Source: Aromatoleum anaerobium (GTDB taxonomy: Bacteria > Pseudomonadota > Gammaproteobacteria > Burkholderiales > Rhodocyclaceae). From it: a stretch of DNA of 64,000 bases. Below, piece by piece: positions 25,507 to 33,813 of this stretch (positions are counted from its first letter, which is position 1; each line of letters begins with the position of its first letter). The stretch spans positions 372,001-436,000 of the forward strand of contig NZ_WTVG02000038.1 of assembly GCF_012910705.2 (NCBI RefSeq), written 5' to 3'. Made by a program: the position numbers and the translations under genes. The notes under the pieces were generated by a model that ran no database searches, was not told the DNA's origin, and saw only the letters and a program-made list of their open reading frames with translations.

Positions 25507-25610
25507 GTTCCCACTATTCCCACTTCACTTTTACTAAGTGGGAACAGCCAGGCAGGCCGCAAAGCCGCATGGATACTGAGAGTTAGAGAAGTGTTCCCAC
25601 TGTTCCCACT
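25507..25610. repeat. GTTCCCACT repeat cluster A
   Basis: GTTCCCACT at 25507-25515, ATTCCCACT at 25516-25524, the inverse AGTGGGAAC at 25537-25545, then tandem GTTCCCACT at 25593-25601 and 25602-25610. The units abut at a 9-base period. Confidence 0.75.
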
Positions 25611-26175
25611 GCCCCCACATCAAAACATGAGCCAGCCCTAAGCCCGAGCAGCAGCAGCAACCCCCCTTGTGCGCGGTCGTCTGCAAATTGCCTGCGGTGT
25701 TGGCCACCCGTGCGACCAGAAAGGGCCAGGAAGGACCCGTTCCCGGCGCGGGAACAGCCCCCTTATGATTATGACCCCCTGATAATGCTTCTCAAGTAGA
25801 GAGCGCACGCGAGTTCATCCACCCGTATGCAAAAAACGCCATAGGGGCCCCCGCCCTCCGGCGCGAGTCGTACCCCTGCGCTACCCGGACCGGGAAGGAA
25901 TGACCGCATGCCAGGCCAGCTCCCAGGCGCCGCACCCTGCGCCCTGGTCGCCGGGAAGCTGGCGCAGCGGATGCCCTGCCCCATAGGCCGGCGGCAGATC
26001 GTCCCGCCCGCCCCCGCAGTAGCCGTTAGCGAGGCCAAGTCGCCGCCGATGAACGCAACTCGCACACCCGCGCGCAGCATCTTTCATTTCTGGCGCAGAG
26101 CCCTTCGCAACCTCCCCACCCCCCGGCACACGAGGGACGTTACAACGTGTTCGGTCCTGACCTTGTTCAAAAGTT

Positions 26176-26291
26176 GTGGGAAATGTGGGAATGTGGGAAC
26201 AGGATTGGACGATTCCTTTATTTTCAAATGGTTGCGAGCAAGAATCTGTTCCCACATCCACCGGTTTGTTCCCACAAACCGCGTGGGAACA
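26176..26291. repeat. GTGGGAAC repeat cluster B
   Basis: Direct GTGGGAA units at 26176, 26185 and 26193, then TGTTCCCACA at 26247-26256 and 26267-26276, then GTGGGAACA at 26283-26291; the last two form an inverted pair. Same core as cluster A, over 550 bases away. It ends about 40 bases from the stop of the helicase gene. Confidence 0.75.
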
Positions 26292-26328
26292 GCCGGATTC
26301 CAGGGCGCCCGCAACCAAGCCGGCCCAA

Positions 26329-28104
26329 TCAATCATCGTCATCCGTCCCACTCAGGATCGCCGGCGACAGCAGATAGAGGCGGCTACTTCCCTTGGAGCC
26401 GTGTTCGCGTACCCTCGTCGTCATGTGCCGTCCGTCCCCCCGCTCCAGCAACCCGCGCGCGGCCAGTTCCTTCACCACCTGAGCCGGATCGAACCCGGCG
26501 CACAACTCCTCCTTGAACGCCTGCGGATAGATCAGGTACTCGAAGACGTGATCCTTTTCGTTCAGCGCAGCCGTTTCCGCCGTGGGGCGGCGCCAGCCCG
26601 CCCGGTTCATCGTCCGCGGCGCGTGCGAATCGGACACGCTGGGGCGGCGCCAATCCTCCAGGCGCGTGCCGGCGTGCGCTTGAATCCACGCCTGCACCTG
26701 CGCCACCATCTTGCGCGGCTCGCGGTTCTCCTCGCCGCCGAAGGCCTCCAGCCAGTCCCGGAACAGGCGCACCGCGGCCTTCACGGCGGCACCCTGCTGC
26801 CAGCCCGTTATGCCCCACTCCGTAGCCTTCTCGCCCGCATAGGCGACCGCAGCAAAGCGGGTCGCGGCGCGGATCGCCTGCCCGCCCGCCTTCTTGGTCA
26901 GGGCGTGGCGTTCGAAGTTGGCGCGCAGGGTTTCGAACTCCGTCGGCATCGCGTCGCGGCACTCGATGACGCGGCGGACGAACTCCGGGTAAGCCGTGCC
27001 GTAATGGCGCGCTGCCGCCCGTTGCAGGGACTCGGAGAAGCGCGCGCCGTCCGCGTGGCCGTGAGTCACCTCCCACGCTCCGAAGCCGGCGCCAGCATCG
27101 GCAGGCAGCTCGCAGAAGCGTACTTCCTGCCCGGCATAGGCGCGCTCCTGGTTCTCTTCCAGGAACTGCGTCAGGCCGATTTCGCCATTGCTCTGGAACA
27201 GCAGGCTGAACTGTGCGGTCTCGCGCAGACCGCCGGCCGCCTGCCCGCGTCCCTTGCCCTGCCCGCTGGTGAGCATGTACGCGGCTTGAGCCACATCGCG
27301 CGGGTTGCCGGCCTGCTTCAGCTCGTCGAGCAGCAGCGGCGCATCGCAATGCCCGGCTGCAACGCCTTCGATCGCCGTCGACGTGAGCAGCCAGGTACGG
27401 CGGTAAGCGGGCGGCCCGCATGTGCTCGCCGCCGCATACAGCAATGCCGACTTGCCCAGACTCGAACCTCCGGCCCAGTGGAAGCCCCCGGAAACGTTCG
27501 GGTGCAGCCAGCACAGGCCACCCGCAAAGGCCGCCGACAGGGCGAAGGTAAGCCGCGAATTGCCTGACGCCAGCGCGGCCACGTTGTCCCGCCAATCAGC
27601 CAGCGTGCCGGCCGCCTTGAACTGGGCATGCCCGGCGCCTTGTGCCGCGTGAAGCCACAGCTCCGCCCCGGCGGGCGCGATGGGATCGTGATCGCCGCCG
27701 AGAACGAATGACCAGCGGCCCGCCTGGTCGCAGTCTTCATGCCATCCGATGCGAGGCGTGAGGCGTGCACGGGCATCGGGGCGGCAGCGGTTCACGTACA
27801 TCTTGAGCAGTCCGCTCTTGCTGTCGCCGATGAAAAGCCCCCGCCCGCGAAGCAGCCGGGCGATTGCCAATCCGTCGCCTTCGAGCATGTCATCGGGCAC
27901 CAGCACCCGGCGCGTGCGGAAATCATGGTCGGCGAACGTCGCCAGGCGCTGCCAGTTCTCGCCTTTCGGGTCGCGCACCATGTGCGTGATCTCCAGCGGG
28001 GCGCACACGAACTGCTCCACCTCGTCCCAGCGTTCGCCACGCTTCTCGACTCTGACCCGATACACGCCGCGCCCTTCGGGGCCGTCCCGCAGCTCGAATT
28101 TCTC
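26329..28104 (-). pseudogene. DUF927 helicase half of an IS-split primase-helicase gene
   Basis: About 591 codons in frame from the IS border. The DUF927 domain (superfamily with P-loop) shows FHWAGGSSLGKSALLYAAAS as Walker A, LLLDELKQAGNP as Walker B, and ends in a basic/winged region. Removing the IS1595 copy and one target repeat joins it in frame to the Toprim half (QQGEKFELRDG), so the native protein was about 1019 residues. This half could still be made from an internal GTG at 28065, but without its primase domain. Such primase-helicase fusions replicate P4-like satellites and other islands. Confidence 0.85.
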
Positions 28105-29156
28105 GGCTATGTCACCGTTCGCTGTTGAAATTGCCCCAATGCGGCTGCCAGCAGGGTATCCGGGGAGCGAATACGCTGAGCATCCAAGGCGCGGCGCCAG
28201 CCCAAGTAGTTTGGGAGGTACTTTGTGGCGACACCATGGAAGATGCCGAGCCAGGCGTGGAGACGGCTGTGGTAAGCATTGACGTTCTGGACGTGGTAGG
28301 CGCCCCGGACCCGGATGCCGGCGCTCAAATTGACCGCCTCATGGGAGAGTCCGGTATCGAGCGCGAAGTAGCGATAGGTCGGATTCCCGTCACTCACCAA
28401 CAGCGCATCCGGATCAAGAACGGGCGGCAGAACCGTCTTGAGTTGAGCCTTGGTGATCTGCCCCTTGCCGGTGACGAAATCGAGGGTCTGCCCCGTGCGA
28501 TCGCGGGCGACGAGAACGCAGACCTGCTCGTTGGAGAGGCCGCGCTGGGTTGCAGCGCCGCCGCGTTTGCGCGGCTTGCGAGCCAGTCGGCGACTGCCTT
28601 TGTCCGACTCGAGGAGATACGTTTCGTCCGCTTCGGTAATACCTTGCAGATGTGCCGGGCGGTCGTTCTTCGCCCACGTGAGGAAGCGATGGCGCCAACG
28701 AAAAGTCGTGTTCCGGTGCACGCCAAGCACCGCTGCCGCTTTGCGCACCGTCAGCGAATCGAGCATCGCCTGGCCGTAAGCCAACCATTTCTCCCTTTTA
28801 CGCAACCTCGCCAATGGCGTGCCGGTGAGAGCGTTGAACGTCTTGTGGCAACTTCTGCACCGGTAACGTTGCAGCCCGCCCGCGAGGCCGTGCCGATACA
28901 AACTCTTCGCCCCACAGTGGGGACAGCCCCCGTCCCCACCCAGGCGGGATTCGATCAGCGTGCTGCACCGCGCCCCGTCATCGTCTTTTGCCAGCAACGC
29001 TTTCACCTGTTCGCGCTGCCGCCGGGTCAACGCCCGCAGCTGCTCGATCCACCGTTCAAATTCATGAGCTTTCATGGGGCACCCCGCGCGGTTTCGCTCT
29101 CAGAGGTAAGAGCCCGACCGCCACGGGAGGGTTCCACAGCTAACGGTGACATAGCC
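28105..29156 (-). mobile_element. IS1595-family insertion sequence
   Basis: 1052 bases. The terminal inverted repeat GGCTATGTCACCGTT is exact at both ends (28105-28119 and 29142-29156). The 8-base target duplication AATTTCTC is at 28097-28104 and 29157-29164. Eight bases is the known IS1595 duplication length. Intact ends and direct repeats mean a recent insertion. It carries one transposase gene. Confidence 0.95.
28107..29075 (-). CDS. IS1595-family transposase (ISXO2-like)
   Basis: 322 residues. The N-terminal zinc ribbon (CPHCGAKSLYRHG, YRCRSCHKTFN) is followed by an HTH (VRKAAAVLGVHRNTTFRWRHRFL). The ISXO2-like DDE-type domain has DETY (first Asp), LLVSDGNPTYR (second Asp) and the HSRLHAWLGIFHGVATKYLPNYLGW signature with the third catalytic Asn/His-type region. 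It spans nearly the whole element, so it is very likely intact and active. Confidence 0.92.
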   Translation of the reverse strand: MKAHEFERWIEQLRALTRRQREQVKALLAKDDDGARCSTLIESRLGGDGGCPHCGAKSLYRHGLAGGLQRYRCRSCHKTFNALTGTPLARLRKREKWLAYGQAMLDSLTVRKAAAVLGVHRNTTFRWRHRFLTWAKNDRPAHLQGITEADETYLLESDKGSRRLARKPRKRGGAATQRGLSNEQVCVLVARDRTGQTLDFVTGKGQITKAQLKTVLPPVLDPDALLVSDGNPTYRYFALDTGLSHEAVNLSAGIRVRGAYHVQNVNAYHSRLHAWLGIFHGVATKYLPNYLGWRRALDAQRIRSPDTLLAAALGQFQQRTVT

Positions 29157-30439
29157 AATTTCTCGCCCTGCTGTGCAGACGCCTGCACGGCCTTCGGCTT
29201 GCTGCCGCGGCTCGCCCTGGTGCGCTTGGCGGGTTTCGGCTCGTTGGCTGCGGGCTGCGGCAACACAGCCTCACTGTCCGCGGCCGCCGGCTCCGGGGCG
29301 TCGCACGGCACCGGCTCCGGGACGGCCGATACCGACGCGAACGCAGCATGCAGGATGCGCCGCACGGCCTCCAGGCCTTCACCGGGCGCAGCACTCGTCG
29401 CCAGATCGTTGAAGTCCGTCGGCGCCTTGCCGCTCTCCTGGTAGCCCTGCCAGCGTCCGGCCGGGTCCATGAACTCCGGCACCGCCACCACGCCGCGCGC
29501 CGCCTGTGCCGCTTCTACAGCCCGCAGGCGGCCCGCATTGCCGCAGCGGTGATCCTTGCCACAGGCGGGGCATACAACCCCGTCCGAGACCCTTACCGGG
29601 GCTTTGCAGGCCATGCAGTGGCCGAAGGCGTCGTCATCGGCGCAGACGATCAGCACCACCTCGGGATACGCGGCGCGCAACGCAGGCGCGACTTCGACCA
29701 GGTTGCCGGCGTCGAAGGCGATCGCCACCGGCCAGCCGGTCGCCTGGTGAATGCTCGCCCCCGTCGCGAACCCTTCCGCGACGCACAGCGGCAGACCTTC
29801 GGCAAGCCCCCCGATCAGATGGAACTTGCCGGTCTTCTCGCCGTGCGGCAGGAAGTCTTTGTCGCGGCCGTCGACCTTCTCGGCATAGATCGCCTGCAGG
29901 CTGTGCAGCGTGCCCGATGCGCTACGCATCGGCACCAGCAGCACGCCGGGAATGCGGCTTTCCTCCCAGGCGCCGTCCCGGCCCTGCGTCCACTTCGGCC
30001 ACGATCCGACGCGCAGCCCCCAGGGCGCAACACCCTTGCGCACGAGGTACGGATGATCCTCGGGTGCAGGCTTGGCGCTGTTCCACAGCCCGTGCGCCCG
30101 CTTGCGCGCCTTGTCACGCTTCGCTTTGGCTTCGGCCTCGCGTTCGGCCTGCTGCGCCTCGATGATGCGGCGCTGCGCGGCTTCCTCTTCCGGGGTCAGG
30201 CGGCGGCCGATATCGGCTTTCCAGGTCTCCCAGCCGAGCCCGTCACGATGATTCTCGAATCCGCCCGCGGGCACGCCGTCCAGGTGCAGCAGATAGGCGC
30301 CGTCCTTCTTCCCTTTCGCACCGCCCGTCACGTCGCAGCGGTGCAACTTGCCGTCCGCGTCGATGCGGTCGGGCAAGAATAGGCCGCGGGCTTCGGCCGC
30401 CTGGCGGAACTTGGCGAGAGCTGCGGAAGTGTCGATCAT
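29157..30439 (-). pseudogene. Toprim primase half of an IS-split primase-helicase gene
   Basis: About 427 native codons from ATG 30439, which overlaps the previous stop as ATGA. The frame now runs on into the insertion sequence and stops at 29072. The N-terminal part (HRCDVTGG, YLLHLDGVPAGGFENHRDG) is typical of island primases. A Toprim domain follows (LCVAEGFATGASIHQATG with the Glu, VLIVCADDDA with the Asp pair). Unusually, a CxxC-x10-CxxC zinc ribbon (CMACK, CPACGK) is embedded in the Toprim region. The shortened product keeps Toprim but not the helicase. Confidence 0.85.
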
Positions 30440-30915
30440 CCCATCAGCTCCTCGAATACATCCGGCACCGGCAGGCCCTGAACGGCCGCCATCGCCATGC
30501 GGTGCAGATCGTCATTGCCCAGTGCATCGATGCGAGCCAGCAGCACGGGCAGGCGATGGGGCGCGCACAGGGCCATTTCAAGGACTCGCCCGAGCGGAGC
30601 AAGGTGCGCCTCGTGCATCGCATAGCCGATCGATGCGAGGTCCAGCAGCCAGCCCCCAGCACCATCGATCACGATGTGCGCGCCGCCGTCATCGCCCCAA
30701 GGCCGATACAGCTTCAGGCAAGCGACCCCCAGCACTTCCCGCAGCGCCCACGGGGCGATGTCGTCGGTCGCGGGGTATTCCTTCGGGAAGTCCTCGGCAT
30801 GCGGGAGCTGGTCGAGACTGGCGGAATCGTTCATCCCGATTCGGAACCGAAGGACGTGCCGCCAACGCTCGATCAGCCGGGCCGGGGTGTCGCGGAATAG
30901 GGGCGCCGGGCTCAT
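30436..30915 (-). CDS. Hypothetical protein in the integrase-side operon
   Basis: 159 residues from ATG 30915 (ATGA overlap with the upstream gene). Sequence such as LREVLGVACLKLYRPWGDDGGAHIVIDGAGGWLLDLASIGYAMHEAHLAPLGRVLEMAL is common next to AlpA-type regulators in islands, but no function is known. The stop overlaps the primase start, suggesting coupled expression and perhaps a role in replication or its control. Confidence 0.75.
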   Translation of the reverse strand: MSPAPLFRDTPARLIERWRHVLRFRIGMNDSASLDQLPHAEDFPKEYPATDDIAPWALREVLGVACLKLYRPWGDDGGAHIVIDGAGGWLLDLASIGYAMHEAHLAPLGRVLEMALCAPHRLPVLLARIDALGNDDLHRMAMAAVQGLPVPDVFEELMG

Positions 30916-31148
30916 TGCCATGCCTCCCCGCGAAGGGCCTTGCGGAGATCGCCCACGCGCCAGGCTGTGACCTTTTCCGACAGTTTTCGGGGAGCTGGCA
31001 GGCTCTTCCCCGCACGTCGCCAGACAGTTGCTGGAGAGCAGGCGAAGAGGGCAGCGACGACGGGAAGCCGTACGAACCCGGCATCGGGAAGGGAATCGAA
31101 ATTGCGGAGCGCGTCGGGGACCGGCGCCGAAGAAAGGCACGGTTTCAT
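30912..31148 (-). CDS. AlpA/excisionase-type HTH protein
   Basis: 78 residues. FVRLPVVAALFACSPATVWRRAGKSLPAPRKLSEKVTAWRVGDLRKAL is the winged MerR-like HTH of AlpA/Xis proteins. In P4-like islands, AlpA activates the integrase or acts as a recombination directionality factor. The gene overlaps both neighbours as ATGA. Cofactor for excision at the TTGGGTGCAC sites is a reasonable inference. Confidence 0.85.
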   Translation of the reverse strand: MKPCLSSAPVPDALRNFDSLPDAGFVRLPVVAALFACSPATVWRRAGKSLPAPRKLSEKVTAWRVGDLRKALRGEAWQ

Positions 31149-31360
31149 TTCCCGGCCTCCAGTCCCTGCGGCGTGGTCAGCCGGTCAAGGGCTGCGGCGT
31201 CCCAAAGAAGGCGGCCGTTCGGCAGCTTTGTCGGACGCAGCCCCATATATTCGCCCTTCAGACAAAGGGCGCGGCGCAGCGTTTGGGGGCGAACTCGGAG
31301 TACTGCAGCGGCTTCGGCCGTGTCGAGTTGCCGGGGTCGAGTGATAACGCGGAGATTCAT
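31145..31360 (-). CDS. Small HTH DNA-binding protein
   Basis: 71 residues with a MerR/excisionase-type HTH (LDTAEAAAVLRVRPQTLRRALCLKGEYMGLRPTKLPNGRLLWDAAALDRL). It precedes the AlpA-type gene with a 4-base overlap. Two small HTH proteins in tandem suggest one regulates transcription and the other assists recombination, but which does which cannot be told. Confidence 0.8.
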   Translation of the reverse strand: MNLRVITRPRQLDTAEAAAVLRVRPQTLRRALCLKGEYMGLRPTKLPNGRLLWDAAALDRLTTPQGLEAGK

Positions 31361-31477
31361 GTTGTGCCGTCCTGGTTGGTTCAGACGGCACGAACATTAA
31401 TCACACATTTTCAACGTGCAGATACCGGGGGATACCGGATCCAGGATCCCCCAGGATCAAGAGTCATTGAAAGCCAG

Positions 31478-32227
31478 TTACTTGCGAATCGGCACGACGC
31501 CAGCGAGCGAGGATTTCGCCTTCGGGAAAATTTCCAGGTACAGGCTTTTTGCTCCCTCCTGATGGCCGGCGGCGCGATGCCAGGAGCACACCCCCCGGTA
31601 ATGGTCCTGAAACGTCTTCCCCTCCATTTCTTCAAACTGCTTCGGGTATAGCCTTTTCATCAGCCAAAGGAGGTCTCCCGCATCGCCCGGCATTTCTTCG
31701 CTGTCGAATGGCTTGTCGCGCTCGGCGTGGAAATCGCGAATGCGTCCCACCACTTCAGCTACAAAATCGCACTTCTTTTTTTGCGGAGACTTGCGTCGAC
31801 GATTCTGTCCCTCTTCCTGGTGCACCGCGGTCGCCGTTCGGTAAGGCGCAATCCAGGCAGCCAAGAAGCGCCCGATCTCCATGTCTTCCACTGCGCCCGC
31901 TACATCGGCAACGCCGGCATTGCGCACCTGGTGCGTGATTGGGGGTGCGGACATCCTCTGTTGCAGAGCGGCGCTGTAACTCAAGTATGAGCTGCGGGAA
32001 ACCCGTCGGGCCGGCCGCTGCGTCTGCCATTCAATTGTTTCCGTCGGCAGGCGACCGGCTTCGGCTGCAGCTTCGAGGAAGGCAAGCATGCCGCCCCAGG
32101 CCTTTGGATCATGCAAGCGTGCAATGACTAGCAACGCCAGCCTGTCCGGCCAGTCTGGATAGTCGCCCCCCAGGCGAAGGGCGGCACGGGCTTCGAACCA
32201 CAGTTTGCGGCGTTCGGTTTCGTTCAT
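31478..32227 (-). CDS. Hypothetical protein downstream of the integrase
   Basis: 249 residues from ATG 32227. No known domain. It has an N-terminal helical part (ALRLGGDYPDWPDRLALLVIARLHDP), a basic stretch (QNRRRKSPQKKK), and an acidic/aromatic C-terminal part (SEEMPGDAGDLLWLMKRLYPKQFEEME, QDHYRGVCSW). Position between integrase and regulators suggests an island accessory protein. No start overlap: 115 bases separate it from the integrase stop. Confidence 0.7.
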   Translation of the reverse strand: MNETERRKLWFEARAALRLGGDYPDWPDRLALLVIARLHDPKAWGGMLAFLEAAAEAGRLPTETIEWQTQRPARRVSRSSYLSYSAALQQRMSAPPITHQVRNAGVADVAGAVEDMEIGRFLAAWIAPYRTATAVHQEEGQNRRRKSPQKKKCDFVAEVVGRIRDFHAERDKPFDSEEMPGDAGDLLWLMKRLYPKQFEEMEGKTFQDHYRGVCSWHRAAGHQEGAKSLYLEIFPKAKSSLAGVVPIRK

Positions 32228-32342
32228 GTCTGGGTTGCGCCCTTCTCTCGCACACCTTCGGTAAAGGTGCCGCGCCAGCAGGGTGAAGGTGCCCCCGTTT
32301 TCGATTGGCCGATCTAGGCGCGGCGTGCTGCTCGAATGTCCT

Positions 32343-33617
32343 TCAGGTCGAGCGGCGCACCCCTGCGGCGCCGCGTTTCTCATGGATCGGAATCACATCG
32401 GCGCCGCCTTGTTCGAGCTGCACCAGCAGCGCCGCCCACTGGTTCAGGGCCGCTTTGCGTTCCTCGAAATAGTCGTATCGGTCATACCGGCCTTCGACGC
32501 CCTTGAGCTTGTGATTCAGCACCTTCTCGGCGACGTGCGGCAGCACTCCCAGCCCGGCGAGGTGAGTTCTCGCCGTGCGCCGCAGGTCGTGAATCGTGAA
32601 GGGCTCCAGCCCGTGCCTGATCTTGGCGAGCGCGACATTCAGCGTGTTTTCGTGAATGTGCGGAATCATCCGGTGTTGCATCTTGCGCGCCGGGAAGAGG
32701 TAGTCCGATCCGCAGGCCAGCCGGTGCAACTGGCGAAGCCATTCCACGGCCACCGCGGGGAACGGGATCGAGATTGCAGCCCCCGTTTTCGTGCGCTCGC
32801 CGGGCAGGTGCCACACGGCCGCATCCAGGTCGAATTCTTCCCACCGTGCCGCAGTCAGCTCCTGTTTGCGCACCGTGAGCAGCAGCAGGAGCTTTACCGC
32901 CAGTTCGTTTTCAACGCTGAACCCCTTGGCCTCCTGCATGGCCTTGAAGAACGTCGCCAGCTCGCCGCGGGATAGCGCCCGCTCGCGCGCCTCTTCTTTG
33001 CCCCCGGCGTCCGCCAGGTCGAACGCGCCCGCCGGGTTGTGCTCGCACAGGTGCCGCTTGATGGCGAAATCGAATATGCGCCGCACCCAGCGCAGCACAT
33101 CGTTCGCGACGGTCGGAGCGCCCCGCTTGACCACCTTCTGCAGCATCGCGTCAATGTCTGCCGGCTTCACCGCGTCCACCGTCAGCTTGCCGATGGCGGG
33201 CTTGATGTCTTTCTCGATCCGGCTGCGGACGATGTTCGGGTGCTTCCACCGGCCGGCAATCATCCGTTCGAAATAATCGTCCGCCAGGTCGGCAACCGTT
33301 ACCGCGCGCGCAGCGGCTTCCATTCTGGCGGCGGCTTCGGCCTTGCGGGCCTGCTTGTCGCCGGCCACGTCAGCCCCGAGTGCGACGTGTGCAGACAGGC
33401 GCTTCGCTTCCTTGCGCGCATCGGCAAGGGACAGGTTCGCATAGTTGCCGATCAGCATGACCCGCTGTTTGCCGGCGAAGCGGTAGCGGAACTGCCAGGC
33501 CGGCACAGCATCGGCAGCCCGGAACCGCAGGTACAGCCCACCCCCGTCCGCACGCTGCTCGAAGCGTTCACCGGCCTTGATCCAGTTGCGGATCTGTATG
33601 TCAGATAGCTTGCCCAT
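32343..33617 (-). CDS. Tyrosine integrase (DUF4102 type)
   Basis: 424 residues from ATG 33617. The N-terminal DUF4102 arm-binding domain (KLSDIQIRNWIKAGERFEQRADGGGLYLRF), core-binding domain, and catalytic domain are in order: the first Arg in LLTVRKQEL, HDLRRTARTHL, LNHKL and the nucleophile Tyr in RYDRYDYFEERK. The longer frame to 33758 would read through the TTGGGTGCAC sites and is unlikely. It lies beside the right attachment repeat and reads into the element. It should integrate the element at the end of yicC. Confidence 0.95.
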   Translation of the reverse strand: MGKLSDIQIRNWIKAGERFEQRADGGGLYLRFRAADAVPAWQFRYRFAGKQRVMLIGNYANLSLADARKEAKRLSAHVALGADVAGDKQARKAEAAARMEAAARAVTVADLADDYFERMIAGRWKHPNIVRSRIEKDIKPAIGKLTVDAVKPADIDAMLQKVVKRGAPTVANDVLRWVRRIFDFAIKRHLCEHNPAGAFDLADAGGKEEARERALSRGELATFFKAMQEAKGFSVENELAVKLLLLLTVRKQELTAARWEEFDLDAAVWHLPGERTKTGAAISIPFPAVAVEWLRQLHRLACGSDYLFPARKMQHRMIPHIHENTLNVALAKIRHGLEPFTIHDLRRTARTHLAGLGVLPHVAEKVLNHKLKGVEGRYDRYDYFEERKAALNQWAALLVQLEQGGADVIPIHEKRGAAGVRRST

Positions 33618-33632
33618 GACTCTGCCATAAGT

Positions 33633-33684
33633 GTGCACCCAAAATTTTGGGCTCGGATGGCTTTGGGTGCACGCTTGGGTGCAC
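33633..33684. repeat. TTGGGTGCAC sites, right end
   Basis: Direct pair TTGGGTGCAC at 33663-33672 and 33675-33684 with the same 12-base period as at the left end, plus an inverse GTGCACCCAA at 33633-33642 just ahead of the integrase start. Probably arm-type sites that also let integrase control its own promoter. Confidence 0.65.
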
Positions 33685-33732
33685 ACTTTTCTTACGAGGG
33701 GATGATACGACGTGATGTTGCCCGATACAACA

Positions 33733-33813
33733 AAACCCGCTAACGGCGCGGGTTTCATCGATTATTGCAACGTGCTGAGACGGTGCAAAACGTCATTCAA
33801 TATTTTGCACCTG
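33733..33813. repeat. Right attachment-site repeat (attR-like) with yicC terminator
   Basis: Hairpin AAACCCGC (33733-33740) and GCGGGTTT (33748-33755), followed on the minus strand by a T-rich run: the terminator of yicC. The core at 33757-33781 matches 19137-19161 in 23 of 25 bases. The repeat runs into the last codons of yicC (stop at 33793-33795), so integration leaves yicC whole. Confidence 0.8.

Larger units (their letters stand above)
25389..26328. other. 940-base gene-free region, candidate replication origin
   Basis: No credible ORF in either strand. It holds two clusters of GTTCCCAC/GTGGGAAC repeats and lies between the convergent ends of brnA and the primase-helicase gene. Gene-free DNA with iterons next to a replication gene is the classic layout of an origin. 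Confidence 0.55.
19113..33813. mobile_element. Integrative element of about 14.6 kb at the 3' end of yicC
   Basis: Bounded by imperfect direct repeats (19113-19186 and 33733-33813) that include the yicC terminator and the last yicC bases. Paired TTGGGTGCAC sites lie just inside each end. A tyrosine integrase reads inward from the right end. Cargo: two HTH regulators, Toprim-DUF927 primase-helicase (split by an IS), an iteron-like region, brnA, a six-gene DUF3987 operon, higBA, and a serine recombinase. There are no capsid, tail, terminase or conjugation genes, so it is best viewed as a satellite-like or mobilizable self-replicating island. yicC stays intact. Confidence 0.8.

Noticed and set aside
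25389-25680. CRISPR-like array suggested by repeated GTTCCCACT units
   Set aside because: Units are only 9 bases, partly inverted and irregularly spaced, with no spacer-length periodicity; iterons fit better.
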